Part shown: in pieces, positions 1 to 7,591 of the stretch
Layout: each line of letters opens with the position of its first letter
Position numbering within the stretch: position 1 is the stretch's first letter
Assembly: GCF_003217325.1 (NCBI RefSeq)
Contig: NZ_QJTI01000028.1
Coordinates: 1 to 50,081 of the forward strand
Reading direction: 5' to 3'
Origin: Rhodopseudomonas faecalis
GTDB taxonomy: Bacteria > Pseudomonadota > Alphaproteobacteria > Rhizobiales > Xanthobacteraceae
Length of the DNA: 50,081 bases
The notes under the pieces: generated by a model
Told to the model about the DNA's origin: nothing
Databases searched by the model: none
The model's input: only the letters and a program-made list of their open reading frames with translations
Position numbers and translations under genes: made by a program

Positions 1-176
1 GCCTCTGGCAGGTGCCACGCGCCTTGCGCGGTGAACGCCTCGCCGTGCGGCCGCTCGACCAGGACGGTCGCTATGGAATCTTCTTCGGATCGTGGCCAGT
101 CGCAACGATCGACTTGACCACGCCCAAAAGTGTCAGTGATGTCCCCGAACAGGTGTCCGACATGTCGCCGGGCTAA
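1..176 (+). CDS. Transposase C-terminal fragment (IS481-like), runs off left edge
   Basis: An open frame enters from the left edge (first full codon at 3) and stops at TAA 174-176. The visible 57 residues include the stretch VRPLDQDGRYGIFFGS and the ending EQVSDMSPG. From memory this resembles the C-terminus of integrase-core transposases of IS481-type elements common in Bradyrhizobium and relatives. The catalytic DDE region would lie outside the window, so the family call rests on a short tail and no activity can be judged. The stop is followed within a few bases by sequence of the genomic intergenic repeat, suggesting that the element ends at about 180. Confidence 0.55.
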   Translation, partial: LWQVPRALRGERLAVRPLDQDGRYGIFFGSWPVATIDLTTPKSVSDVPEQVSDMSPG

Positions 177-180
177 ACAA
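1..180 (+). mobile_element. Right end of an insertion sequence
   Basis: Contains the transposase tail. The IS boundary is inferred, not proven: the transposase stop overlaps the motif GGCTAAACA, which as a reverse complement (TGTTTAGCC) would suit an IS terminus. From about 180 the sequence matches the right hairpin arm of the dispersed repeat found elsewhere in the window. The left end and any target duplication are outside the window. Confidence 0.45.
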
Positions 181-198
181 CAAGCGCGGGCATGACGC
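181..198 (+). repeat. Truncated copy of the dispersed intergenic repeat
   Basis: The string CAAGCGCGGGCATGACG equals the right part of the 3-prime hairpin of the full repeat copies, for example at 8718-8734. The rest of the repeat, including its left arm, is missing, as expected if the insertion sequence interrupted or deleted it. Confidence 0.55.
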
Positions 199-314
199 CT
201 TATTAGTTCACGGCCACGGCAATAACTGGTCGTGCCGCGTGTTCGCGGGTACGTATTGAGGGGCAACGCAGCGCAACATCGGTGCACCACGCGGCCATGC
301 GGCCGCGGTGCCCG

Positions 315-410
315 ATGAAACGCCACCTGATGGCTTCGCTGGTTGTTGGTGTTGCTGTTGTCAGCGCCTGCGCAATATCGCGGGAAAAATCGGCTGACAA
401 AATCGACTAA
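315..410 (+). CDS. Possible 31-aa lipoprotein
   Basis: A short frame from ATG 315 to TAA 408 begins MKRHLMASLVVGVAVVSAC and ends in a charged tail (REKSADKID). The basic start, hydrophobic core and VSAC lipobox are the pattern of tiny lipoproteins of the entericidin type, although it is shorter than those. No convincing Shine-Dalgarno sequence precedes the ATG, so translation is uncertain. It lies between an IS end and gcrA with no operon partner. The overlapping minus-strand frame (203-400) has no recognisable motif. Confidence 0.35.
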   Translation: MKRHLMASLVVGVAVVSACAISREKSADKID

Positions 411-504
411 TCAAAAAGGCTGATAACTAATTGGGTATCTATTGCGGCACAGCCTGACGCGCATGTGTCGGTGCGCGGACCTTGCCGCGCCCCGCCGTCG
501 CGCA

Positions 505-1014
505 TTAGCGCGTCGGCTTGGACTGGGTGCGCCGGCGATCGTTGGCCGGTTGATAGGCAATGCGCGAGTGATGCGCACAGTAGGGCAGTCCCGGCAGCGC
601 TTTGCCGCCGCAGAAGAAGAATTCCGGATTGCTCGGGTCGCCGATCGGCCAGTGGCAGGTGGCTTCGTTCAGTTCCAGCAGGGTCAACCGCTGATTCATC
701 GGCACCACATTATCGTAGGCTACCGGATCCGGCTCGGCTTCCACTTCAAACACATGCGCCAGCGCCGTGTTGCCGCGGGCCACCGGCCGGGTCACGCGCA
801 TCATATGCGGTGCCGGACGAGCCTTGCGCGGACGCGGCGCTGCGGCGGAGGGGCTCTTGGCACGGCCAGAAAGCCCCAGCCTGTGGACCTTGCCGATCAC
901 GGCGTTGCGCGTCACGTTGCCCAGCTCTGCAGCAATCTGGCTGGCGGACAGACCGCCTTCCCAGAGCTTTTTGAGCTGTTCGACGCGATCGTCGGTCCAG
1001 GTCAATACCGTCAT
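505..1014 (-). CDS. gcrA: GcrA cell-cycle regulator
   Basis: The 169-aa product starts MTVLTWTDDRVEQLKKLW and continues with a helix-turn-helix (ASQIAAELG, TRNAVIGKVHRLGL) typical of the GcrA family. The C-terminal part carries conserved C/H/W residues (CHWPIGDP, FFCGG, YCAHH). The middle is a basic, proline/alanine-rich linker. GcrA is a sigma70-associated transcription factor that acts at promoters carrying CcrM-methylated GANTC sites and helps drive the alphaproteobacterial cell cycle. I chose start 1014 over the in-frame ATG at 1044 because AAGGGAT lies about 7 nt upstream of it and family members begin near the TWTD motif. The upstream region holds four GANTC sites, listed separately. 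Confidence 0.93.
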   Translation of the reverse strand: MTVLTWTDDRVEQLKKLWEGGLSASQIAAELGNVTRNAVIGKVHRLGLSGRAKSPSAAAPRPRKARPAPHMMRVTRPVARGNTALAHVFEVEAEPDPVAYDNVVPMNQRLTLLELNEATCHWPIGDPSNPEFFFCGGKALPGLPYCAHHSRIAYQPANDRRRTQSKPTR

Positions 1015-1093
1015 CGCTCTATCCCTTCGTGTCGCAGCGGCCATTTCCGAGAGCGTCGCTGCGGCTCTTTGGTCTCCAAATCCCCTGCCGGCA

Positions 1094-1238
1094 GAATCCC
1101 TTAGCCCTCGCCGGACGCGCTTTCACGCCCGGGCGTTACGCCGTACTCAGGACTCAACGAAGGATCACAAACCGTGCACGAGATGTCGTACCCGACACCC
1201 AAAACGCTACAATATGGCCTGACTCTCGCGCAAGAGTC
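1094..1238 (-). promoter_or_regulatory. GANTC cluster and putative promoter upstream of gcrA
   Basis: Four GANTC methylation sites occur within 145 bp: GAATC 1094-1098, GACTC 1151-1155, GACTC 1221-1225 and GAGTC 1234-1238. The last two are the arms of a perfect dyad GACTCT-N6-AGAGTC (1221-1238). On the minus strand a TATTGT box (about 1211-1216) lies downstream of the dyad, so that one GANTC falls between the -35 and -10 zones and the other at the -35. GcrA is known to act with methylated GANTC promoters; control of gcrA itself by these sites is inference. Confidence 0.5.
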
Positions 1239-1363
1239 CGCCCTGGTGCGTCCACACCTTCTAACTACCAGGTCGATTTAGGCCGATATTTTGGCCTTGT
1301 TTTGGCGGTTATGACCACAATTGAGGGTAAGCGCGACCCCGAGATTTCCAGCGCATACATCGG

Positions 1364-1391
1364 TTGACAGTGCTTGCCGTCGACTTAGAAT
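1364..1391 (+). promoter_or_regulatory. Sigma70-type promoter for argD-argF
   Basis: TTGACA at 1364-1369 and TAGAAT at 1386-1391 are separated by 16 nt, which is close to the housekeeping consensus. Initiation would fall near 1398, giving a leader of about 108 nt before the argD start. The leader begins with the hairpin described next. Confidence 0.6.
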
Positions 1392-1398
1392 GTCCACC

Positions 1399-1430
1399 GT
1401 GCCGCCTGGAAAGGCGGCACATTTCGTTTT
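1399..1430 (+). terminator. Leader hairpin with T-rich tail before argD
   Basis: GTGCCGCC (1399-1406) and GGCGGCAC (1413-1420) form a perfect 8-bp stem with a TGGAAA loop, followed by ATTTCGTTTT. It starts almost at the predicted transcription start. It resembles a weak intrinsic terminator or attenuator, or the body of a very short leader RNA. The T tract is interrupted, so termination is not certain. Confidence 0.4.
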
Positions 1431-1505
1431 CGGGGTCTGCTGTCCTGTCGTCATTGGGGCGTAATCGGCGGCTCATCCCCTCCCCATTTTCCGATCGGAA
1501 CGGCC

Positions 1506-2723
1506 ATGGCCAACAGCACGACGAGTTCTCATCTTTTGCCGGTATTCGCCAGGGCGGACCTCGCCTTCGAACGCGGCGAGGGCGTCTGGCTGATCACTGC
1601 GGACGGCGAGCGATATCTCGATTTCACCAGCGGCGTTGCGGTCAACGCGCTCGGTCACGCGCATCCGCATTTAGTCGCAGCCCTGCAACAGCAGGCCGCT
1701 AAGCTCTGGCATACGTCCAACCTGTTCAAGAGTCCGGAAGGCGAGCGGCTCGCCGCGCGGCTGTGTGAGCACAGCTTTGCCGACTTCGTGTTTTTCGCCA
1801 ATTCCGGCGCCGAAGCGATGGAATGCGCGATCAAGATGACGCGCAAGTATCACGCGACCAACGGGCAGCCGGAGCGCTACCGGATCATCACCTTCGAAGG
1901 TGCCTTCCACGGCCGCACGCTGGCGACGCTGGCGGCCACCGGCGCAGCCAAATATCTCGACGGCTTCGGCCCGCCCGTCGAAGGTTTTGACCAGGTGCCG
2001 CACGGCGACCTTGATGCGGTGAAAGCTGCGATCGGGCCGGCCACCGCCGGGATTCTGATCGAGCCGGTGCAGGGCGAGGGCGGGGTGCGCGCCGCCGACC
2101 CGGCGTTCTTCCGGGCGCTGCGCGAGCTGTGCGATGAACATGGTTTGCTGCTGATGTTCGACGAGGTGCAGACCGGCATGGGCCGCACCGGCGAATTGTT
2201 TGCCCATCAGCGCTTTGGCGTCGCGCCGGACGTGATGGCGCTCGCCAAGGGTCTTGGCGGCGGCTTCCCGATCGGCGCGTGCCTGGCGACCGCCGAGGCC
2301 GCGTCCGGCATGACCCCCGGCTCGCATGGGTCGACTTTCGGCGGCAATCCGCTGGCGGTGGCTGCCGCCAATGCGGTGCTCGACGTCATGCTGGAACCGG
2401 ACTTCCTGCCGCGCGTGCAATCGATCGCGCTGCTGGCCAAGCAGAAGCTCGCTTCGGTGGTCGATCGCTTTCCCCAGGTGCTGAGCGAACTGCGCGGCGA
2501 GGGATTGTTACTCGGCCTGAAAGCCGTGGTGCCGGCCGCCGAGCTGATGGCGGCGCTGCGCGCTGAAAAGATGTTGTCGGTCGCCGCCGGTGACAATGTG
2601 GTGCGGCTGTTGCCGCCGCTGATCCTGAGCGAAGCGGAACTCGCCGAGGCCGTGGAGCGGCTGGAGCGCGCGTGCGCGTCGCTGTCGGCGCCCGCGACCA
2701 CCGCGCAGCGGGAGGCGGTGTGA
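1506..2723 (+). CDS. argD: Acetylornithine aminotransferase
   Basis: This 405-aa class III aminotransferase converts N-acetylglutamate semialdehyde to N-acetylornithine with PLP and glutamate in arginine synthesis, and often serves the parallel succinyl-diaminopimelate step. Visible landmarks are [11 protein letters not shown] (about 100-110) for the PLP phosphate, the [12 protein letters not shown] block with Asp219, and the Schiff-base lysine Lys248 in [11 protein letters not shown]. Full length and start agree with the family. Its TGA overlaps the argF ATG by one base (TGATG), so the two are translationally coupled. A consensus promoter and hairpin precede it. Confidence 0.95.
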   Translation: MANSTTSSHLLPVFARADLAFERGEGVWLITADGERYLDFTSGVAVNALGHAHPHLVAALQQQAAKLWHTSNLFKSPEGERLAARLCEHSFADFVFFANSGAEAMECAIKMTRKYHATNGQPERYRIITFEGAFHGRTLATLAATGAAKYLDGFGPPVEGFDQVPHGDLDAVKAAIGPATAGILIEPVQGEGGVRAADPAFFRALRELCDEHGLLLMFDEVQTGMGRTGELFAHQRFGVAPDVMALAKGLGGGFPIGACLATAEAASGMTPGSHGSTFGGNPLAVAAANAVLDVMLEPDFLPRVQSIALLAKQKLASVVDRFPQVLSELRGEGLLLGLKAVVPAAELMAALRAEKMLSVAAGDNVVRLLPPLILSEAELAEAVERLERACASLSAPATTAQREAV

Positions 2724-3664
2724 TGACCAGCACCACGCCCCGTCACTTCCTCGACCTCACCGATCTGCCCACCAAGGAGCTGCGCGCGGTGCTCGATGCC
2801 GGCGTGGCCATGAAGGCCAAGCTCAAGGCTGAAAAGGCGCAGCGTCTGCCGCGCGAAAAGCCGCTTGAGGGCAAGACCTTGGCGATGATCTTCGAAAAGC
2901 CGTCGACCCGCACCCGCGTCTCGTTCGATGTCGGCATGCGCCAGCTCGGCGGCGAGTCGATCATGCTGACCGGCGCCGAGATGCAGCTCGGCCGCGGCGA
3001 GACCATTGCCGACACCGCGCGCGTCCTGTCGCGCTATGTCGATGCCATCATGATCCGCATCCTCAATCACGATGCGCTGCTGGAGCTGGCGGCGCATGCC
3101 ACCGTGCCGGTGATCAACGGCCTGACGCGCCGTTCCCATCCCTGCCAGGTGATGGCCGATCTGATGACCTTTGAGGAGCATCGTGGCCCGATCGAAGGCC
3201 GCACCATTGCCTGGACCGGCGACGACAACAACGTGCTGGCGTCCTGGGCCCATGCCGCCGACCGCTTCAACTTCAAGCTGCGGGTGGCGACGCCGCCCGA
3301 GCTGGCGCCGAACAAATCGATGCGCGACTGGATCAAGAATTCCGGCGCCTCGATCATGCTCGGCTCCGACCCCGAGGAAGCCGTGCGCGGCGCCGATTGC
3401 GTGGTCACCGACACCTGGGTGTCGATGGGCGACAAGGACGGCGAGCATCGCCACAATCTGCTGCGGCCCTATCAGGTCAACGCCAAGCTGATGTCGCTGG
3501 CCAAGCCGGACGCGCTGTTCATGCACTGCCTGCCGGCGCATCGCGGCGAGGAAGTCACCGACGAGGTGATCGACGGTCCGCAGTCGGTGGTGTTCGACGA
3601 AGCCGAAAACCGCCTGCACGCCCAAAAGGGCATTTTGGCCTGGTGCCTCGGCGCGGTGGCGTAG
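2723..3664 (+). CDS. argF: Ornithine carbamoyltransferase
   Basis: The product is a 313-aa cytosolic transcarbamylase that makes citrulline from ornithine and carbamoyl phosphate. It shows the carbamoyl-phosphate loop STRTR (61-65), HPCQ (139-142) and the ornithine-side motif [10 protein letters not shown] near residue 267. Start 2723 is chosen over upstream in-frame codons because GGAGG lies 8-12 nt before it and homologues begin with the FLDLTDL region. The gene is coupled to argD. Downstream is a block of palindromes and then hslO, the usual arg-hslO order in this group. Confidence 0.96.
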   Translation: MTSTTPRHFLDLTDLPTKELRAVLDAGVAMKAKLKAEKAQRLPREKPLEGKTLAMIFEKPSTRTRVSFDVGMRQLGGESIMLTGAEMQLGRGETIADTARVLSRYVDAIMIRILNHDALLELAAHATVPVINGLTRRSHPCQVMADLMTFEEHRGPIEGRTIAWTGDDNNVLASWAHAADRFNFKLRVATPPELAPNKSMRDWIKNSGASIMLGSDPEEAVRGADCVVTDTWVSMGDKDGEHRHNLLRPYQVNAKLMSLAKPDALFMHCLPAHRGEEVTDEVIDGPQSVVFDEAENRLHAQKGILAWCLGAVA

Positions 3665-3674
3665 GTCTCTTTCC

Positions 3675-3797
3675 CTCTCCCCGCGTGGGAGAGCGTGCTT
3701 GATCGCAGCGAAGGCAGGAGAGGGCGAGCCCTGCGCCCGCGTCCACCCCTCCCGGGCGCCTTACGTCCGCGACACCTTCTCCCACAAGGGGAGAAGG
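3675..3797. repeat. Palindromic intergenic element between argF and hslO
   Basis: Two hairpins frame the element: CTCTCCC (3675-3681) with GGGAGAG (3687-3693), and CCTTCTCCC (3775-3783) with GGGGAGAAGG (3788-3797). The sequence between is GC-rich. This is the style of the mosaic intergenic palindromes (RIME-like) that are dispersed in Rhizobiales. The second stem may also end argF transcripts, although no long T run follows. Confidence 0.55.
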
Positions 3798-3878
3798 ACA
3801 AGCCCCGCTGCATCGCTGCCATTCCTCGCCGCCGTCCGGCCCTTCCGATCCCCGCCACCTGCCCCCAGATAGAGCGCC

Positions 3879-4904
3879 ATGACCTCGCAATCCTCCGATC
3901 CCCACGCCGCGTCCGACGTTCCGAGCCGCGCGCCGTCCGCCATTGCCGTCGACGACGAGGTGCTGCCGTTCGAGATCGACAGCCTCGATCTGCGCGGTCG
4001 GATGGTCCGGCTCGGCCCGGCGCTCGACGATATTCTGACCAAGCATGATTATCCGGCGCCGGTCGGCAAGCTGCTCGGCGAAGCGATCGCGCTCACCGCG
4101 CTGCTCGGCTCGGCGCTGAAATTCCAGGGCCGGTTCCTGTTGCAGACCCAGACCGACGGCCCGGTGTCGTTCATGGTGGTCGATTTCAAGAGCCCCGATC
4201 AGATCCGCGCCTATGCCCGGTTCGACAAAGCCCGGCTGGCCGAGGGCCTGAGTTCCGGCGCGCTGCTCGGCAATGGCCATCTCGCCATGACCATCGACCA
4301 GGGCGCCCATATGAGCCGCTACCAAGGCCTGGTGGCGCTGCATGGTGGCTCGCTGGAAGAGGCCGCCCACGAATATTTCCTGCGCTCCGAGCAGATCCCG
4401 ACCCGGGTGCGGCTCGCGGTCGGCGAGGAATGGCGCGGCGAAGAGGGTGGCCCCAAGCATCGCTGGCGTGCCGGCGGCATGCTGCTGCAATTCCTGCCGC
4501 AATCCACCGAGCGCGCCCGCCAGGCCGATCTGCACCCCGGCGATGCCCCGGAAGGCACCGCGCCGCATGTGGTCGCCGAGGATGACGCCTGGGTGGAAGG
4601 TCAGTCGCTGATCGCCACGGTCGAGGATCTGGAGCTGCTTGATCCGGATCTGTCCGGCGAGCGGCTGGTGTACCGGCTGTTCCATGAGCGCGGCGTGCGG
4701 GTGTTTTCACCGCAGTCGGTGCGGGCGCAGTGCTCCTGCTCGCGCGAGGCGGTGGCCGCCATGCTGGCGAGCTTTGAGCCGGCCGATCGGACCGACATGG
4801 TCAAGGACGGCCAGGTCGAGGTGACCTGCGAGTTCTGCTCCTCGGTGTATCGCTTCACGCCGCAGGAAGCGGGGGTGGAAGATCAGGCGCCGGGCGCACC
4901 CTAA
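3879..4904 (+). CDS. hslO: Redox-regulated chaperone Hsp33
   Basis: The product is a 341-aa Hsp33 homologue, a cytosolic holdase switched on by oxidative unfolding. The zinc-binding redox switch is intact: Cys285-x-Cys287 in AQCSCSREA and Cys317-x-x-Cys320 in [11 protein letters not shown]. The N-terminal core carries the usual [14 protein letters not shown] and [16 protein letters not shown] segments. It is longer than E. coli Hsp33 (292 aa) because of an acidic/proline-rich N-terminal extension (about 30 residues) and a short C-terminal tail. It overlaps the convergent apaG stop by 4 bp. Confidence 0.94.
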   Translation: MTSQSSDPHAASDVPSRAPSAIAVDDEVLPFEIDSLDLRGRMVRLGPALDDILTKHDYPAPVGKLLGEAIALTALLGSALKFQGRFLLQTQTDGPVSFMVVDFKSPDQIRAYARFDKARLAEGLSSGALLGNGHLAMTIDQGAHMSRYQGLVALHGGSLEEAAHEYFLRSEQIPTRVRLAVGEEWRGEEGGPKHRWRAGGMLLQFLPQSTERARQADLHPGDAPEGTAPHVVAEDDAWVEGQSLIATVEDLELLDPDLSGERLVYRLFHERGVRVFSPQSVRAQCSCSREAVAAMLASFEPADRTDMVKDGQVEVTCEFCSSVYRFTPQEAGVEDQAPGAP

Positions 4905-5293
4905 TTCAGCGTGCGCCTTGCGTCCGGGCTGTCCAGCGAGAATGCCGGCACGTTGATCTCGAACGGCTCGCCGTCGGCGGTGACCATCTGATAGCTGCCG
5001 GCCATGAAGCCGGAACTGGTCGCCAGCGGCACGCCGCTGGTATATTCAAACCGCTCGCCCGGTTCCAGCACCGGCTGTTCCCCGACCACGCCTTCGCCGC
5101 GCACCTCCTGTGTGCGGCCAATGGCGTCGGTGATGATCCAGTGCCGGGTGCACAATTGGACGGTCTCGTCACCCGCATTGGTGATGACGATGGTGTAGGA
5201 CCAGAAATACTGGCAATTTTCGTCGGACGAGCGCTCGGGCAGAAAGTTCGGCTCGACGGTGACCTCGATCTGACGGGTGACGGCACGATACAT
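4901..5293 (-). CDS. apaG: ApaG family protein
   Basis: The 130-aa product starts [20 protein letters not shown] and contains the ApaG beta-sandwich signature ([46 protein letters not shown]). ApaG proteins are linked to Co2+/Mg2+ tolerance, and the fold also occurs in F-box proteins; the biochemical role is unclear. Start 5293 is chosen over the open frame reaching 5374 because family members begin at this Met and GAGAG lies 9 nt upstream. It converges on hslO with a 4-bp stop overlap. Confidence 0.9.
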   Translation of the reverse strand: MYRAVTRQIEVTVEPNFLPERSSDENCQYFWSYTIVITNAGDETVQLCTRHWIITDAIGRTQEVRGEGVVGEQPVLEPGERFEYTSGVPLATSSGFMAGSYQMVTADGEPFEINVPAFSLDSPDARRTLN

Positions 5294-5594
5294 GTCAGCA
5301 GTCTCTCGAAAACCGCCTAAATAATAACCTAGATTTTCAGACGGAACCAGATCTGCACGGCCGCTGAGCGGCAAAGATCACCGCCGGCGCGGATCGTGGT
5401 TTCAACATAGTTCCAGGCCAAGGTTCCCGTCGCTCGGCGCGCGCGCTGGCCGGCTTACGGGTTCCAATGCGAGACGGCGCAACAGGCGGCTTGCCGCGGC
5501 AAAGCGCAGCTTGGTGGTCATTGCGCAGTTGACCCGCTGCGCTGTTCCTCCCTATCTGCGGCTGCCGATTTTCGCTTTGCCAGAACGGGGTCTT
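5294..5594. other. Intergenic region between apaG and opgC
   Basis: This is the divergent promoter region for apaG (leftward) and the opgC operon (rightward). An AT-rich patch at about 5315-5340 is the likely apaG promoter area. I see no convincing gene: the minus-strand frame across 5337-5942 is a shadow of opgC. No clear promoter for opgC stands out. Confidence 0.5.
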
Positions 5595-6833
5595 ATGAGC
5601 TCTGTTGCCGAGTCCACCGTAGCGTCGCAGCGCCCGGAACCAGCGGCGCGGCCGGTAGTCCATGCTTCGCCGCCGCCGCTGCCCAAGGTCAGCCAGCGCG
5701 AATTGCGGCTCGATCTGTTTCGCGGCATGGCGCTGTGGCTGATTTTTATCGATCATCTGCCGGCCAATCTTCTGACCTGGCTGACGATCCGCAATTACGG
5801 ATTCAGCGACGCCACCGAGATTTTCATCTTCATCTCCGGCTACACCGCCGCGTTCGTCTATGGCCGCGCGATGCGCGAGAGCGGCTTTGTGATCGCGGCC
5901 GCCCGCATTCTGAAGCGGGTCTGGCAGATCTATGTCGCGCATGTGTTTCTGTTCGTGATCTTCCTGGCGGAGATTTCCTACGTCGCGACCTCGTTCGAGA
6001 ACCCGCTCTATTCCGAAGAAATGGGCATTCTCGATTTTCTCAAACAGCCCGACGTCACCATCATTCAGGCGCTGCTGCTGCGGTTCAAGCCGGTCAATAT
6101 GGACGTGCTGCCGCTGTACATCGTGCTGATGTTCTTTTTGCCGCCGATCCTGTGGCTGATGCTACGCAAGGCCGATCTGGCGCTGGCGCTGTCGGTGGCG
6201 TTGTACGCGGCCACCTGGCATTTCGATCTGGCGCTGTCGGCCTATCCGAGCGGCGTGTGGGTGTTCAATCCATTCGCCTGGCAGCTCTTGTTCGTGTTCG
6301 GGGCCTGGTGTGCGCTCGGCGGCGCCCAGCGCATGACGCGGATCTTGGCCTCTAACGTGACGCTGGTGCTGTCGGCCGCCTATTTGCTTGCGGCATTCTT
6401 CGTCACATTGACGTGGTACGTGCCGCAGCTTCACCCGCTGATGCCGAAGCAACTCGAACAATGGATGTATCCGATCAACAAGCCTGATCTCGATGTGCTG
6501 CGCTTTGCGCATTTCCTGGCGTTGGCAGCGATTACGGTGCGATTCTTGCCTAAGGATTGGAGCGGGCTGCGCTCGCGCTGGCTGCGGCCGGTGATCCTGT
6601 GCGGCCAGCATTCGCTGGAAATCTTCTGCCTTGGCATCTTCCTGGCGTTCGCCGGCCAGTTCTTCCTGGCCGAGATCGCCGGTGGCGCCTTTGTGCACTT
6701 CCTGGTCAGTCTGACTGGTATTATCCTAATGTCTTCAGCGGCGTGGCTGTTTTCGTGGTACAAGCGGGTCACAGCCAAAGGAGCAACGCGCAGCGCAAGC
6801 AATGACGCGGACTTGGCAGGAGGAACGCTATGA
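5595..6833 (+). CDS. opgC: OpgC-family membrane acyltransferase
   Basis: The 412-aa polytopic membrane protein begins with a roughly 30-residue proline-rich cytosolic tail. The signature LRLDLFRGMALWLIFIDHLP follows, then about ten hydrophobic segments and an SGYTAAFVYGR loop. This is the OpgC family, related to acyltransferase-3 proteins, which transfers succinyl groups to osmoregulated periplasmic glucans. The acyl group here is unknown. Start 5595 is preferred to 5511 because it follows a GGGG-containing ribosome site and the upstream extension is not family-like. The ATGA overlap with the next gene marks an operon with two exported SGNH-type proteins. Confidence 0.85.
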   Translation: MSSVAESTVASQRPEPAARPVVHASPPPLPKVSQRELRLDLFRGMALWLIFIDHLPANLLTWLTIRNYGFSDATEIFIFISGYTAAFVYGRAMRESGFVIAAARILKRVWQIYVAHVFLFVIFLAEISYVATSFENPLYSEEMGILDFLKQPDVTIIQALLLRFKPVNMDVLPLYIVLMFFLPPILWLMLRKADLALALSVALYAATWHFDLALSAYPSGVWVFNPFAWQLLFVFGAWCALGGAQRMTRILASNVTLVLSAAYLLAAFFVTLTWYVPQLHPLMPKQLEQWMYPINKPDLDVLRFAHFLALAAITVRFLPKDWSGLRSRWLRPVILCGQHSLEIFCLGIFLAFAGQFFLAEIAGGAFVHFLVSLTGIILMSSAAWLFSWYKRVTAKGATRSASNDADLAGGTL

Positions 6834-7591
6834 AGGCCGGCTACGCGGTCGCGCTGGGCTTGTCATTGCTGGTCGGGTCGAACGGCCTTGCAGCGGCCGA
6901 TGATATCAAGCCGACCTGCGACGTTCCTGCTTATCTGCTCGCTACCGATAGTGTGCTGACCAAGGTCGGCGAGGCGCTGAAAGCGCGCCAGCCGCTCGAC
7001 ATTCTGGTGCTGGGCAGCCGGTCCTCGACCATCATGGCGGCGGACGGCACTTCCTATCCGTGGCGGCTGCAGTCGGCCTTGCGCGACAAACTGCCGGCCT
7101 CGACTGTCAATGTCGCGGTGGAGTTGCGGGTCAAGAAGACCGCCAAGGAGGCGGTGGCCGGGCTTGGCAAGATCCTGGAGGAGCGCAAGCCGACCCTGGT
7201 GATCTGGCAGACGGGCACTTTCGATGCCACGCGCTCGGTCGATCCGGATGAGTTTCGTGACGCCGTCAATGAAGGCGTGACCATGATGCAGGCGGCCGGG
7301 GCCGACGTTATCTTAATGAATCTGCAGTATAGTCCTCGTACGGAAACGATGATCTCGCCTTCGCCGTATTTGGATCATATGCGTGTCGTCGCCCAGCAGC
7401 ATGACATTCCGTTGTTCGATCGCTTCGCGATCATGCGGCATTGGAACGAGAACGGCGACTTCGACTTCTTCAGCCCATCCCCGGGCATCGAACTGGCCAA
7501 GCAGGTTCATGAGTGTATCGGGCGGGCGCTGTCGGTGTTCGTGATCGAAGCGGCGCGGGTCAATTTAGGGGAATTGAGGACACAGCGTTGA
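6830..7591 (+). CDS. Exported SGNH-like protein, probable pseudoenzyme
   Basis: The 253-aa product has an N-terminal signal peptide (MKAGYAVALGLSLLVGSNG, probable cleavage after AAA near 23) and an SGNH-type alpha/beta core. It parallels the next gene over most of its length (LVIWQTGTFD against LVIWQVGTNA, MQAAGADVILMNLQYSPR against IQAAGADLVLVDPQYAPR). Key catalytic features are altered: the block III Asn is Phe, the glycine-rich block II segment is missing, and no Asp-x-x-His follows near the C-terminus. A Ser-rich GSRSST block I (62-67) remains. It is probably a periplasmic non-catalytic partner. It overlaps opgC by 4 nt and the next gene by 1 nt. Confidence 0.75.
   Translation: MKAGYAVALGLSLLVGSNGLAAADDIKPTCDVPAYLLATDSVLTKVGEALKARQPLDILVLGSRSSTIMAADGTSYPWRLQSALRDKLPASTVNVAVELRVKKTAKEAVAGLGKILEERKPTLVIWQTGTFDATRSVDPDEFRDAVNEGVTMMQAAGADVILMNLQYSPRTETMISPSPYLDHMRVVAQQHDIPLFDRFAIMRHWNENGDFDFFSPSPGIELAKQVHECIGRALSVFVIEAARVNLGELRTQR

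Noticed and set aside
442..1104. 220-aa plus-strand frame over gcrA
   Set aside because: Antisense to gcrA, which has family motifs and a proper ribosome site.
2207..3625. 472-aa minus-strand frame across argD and argF
   Set aside because: It is antisense to two clear enzymes in a GC-rich genome, where long shadow frames are expected; its composition (His/Arg/Gln-rich) is not protein-like.
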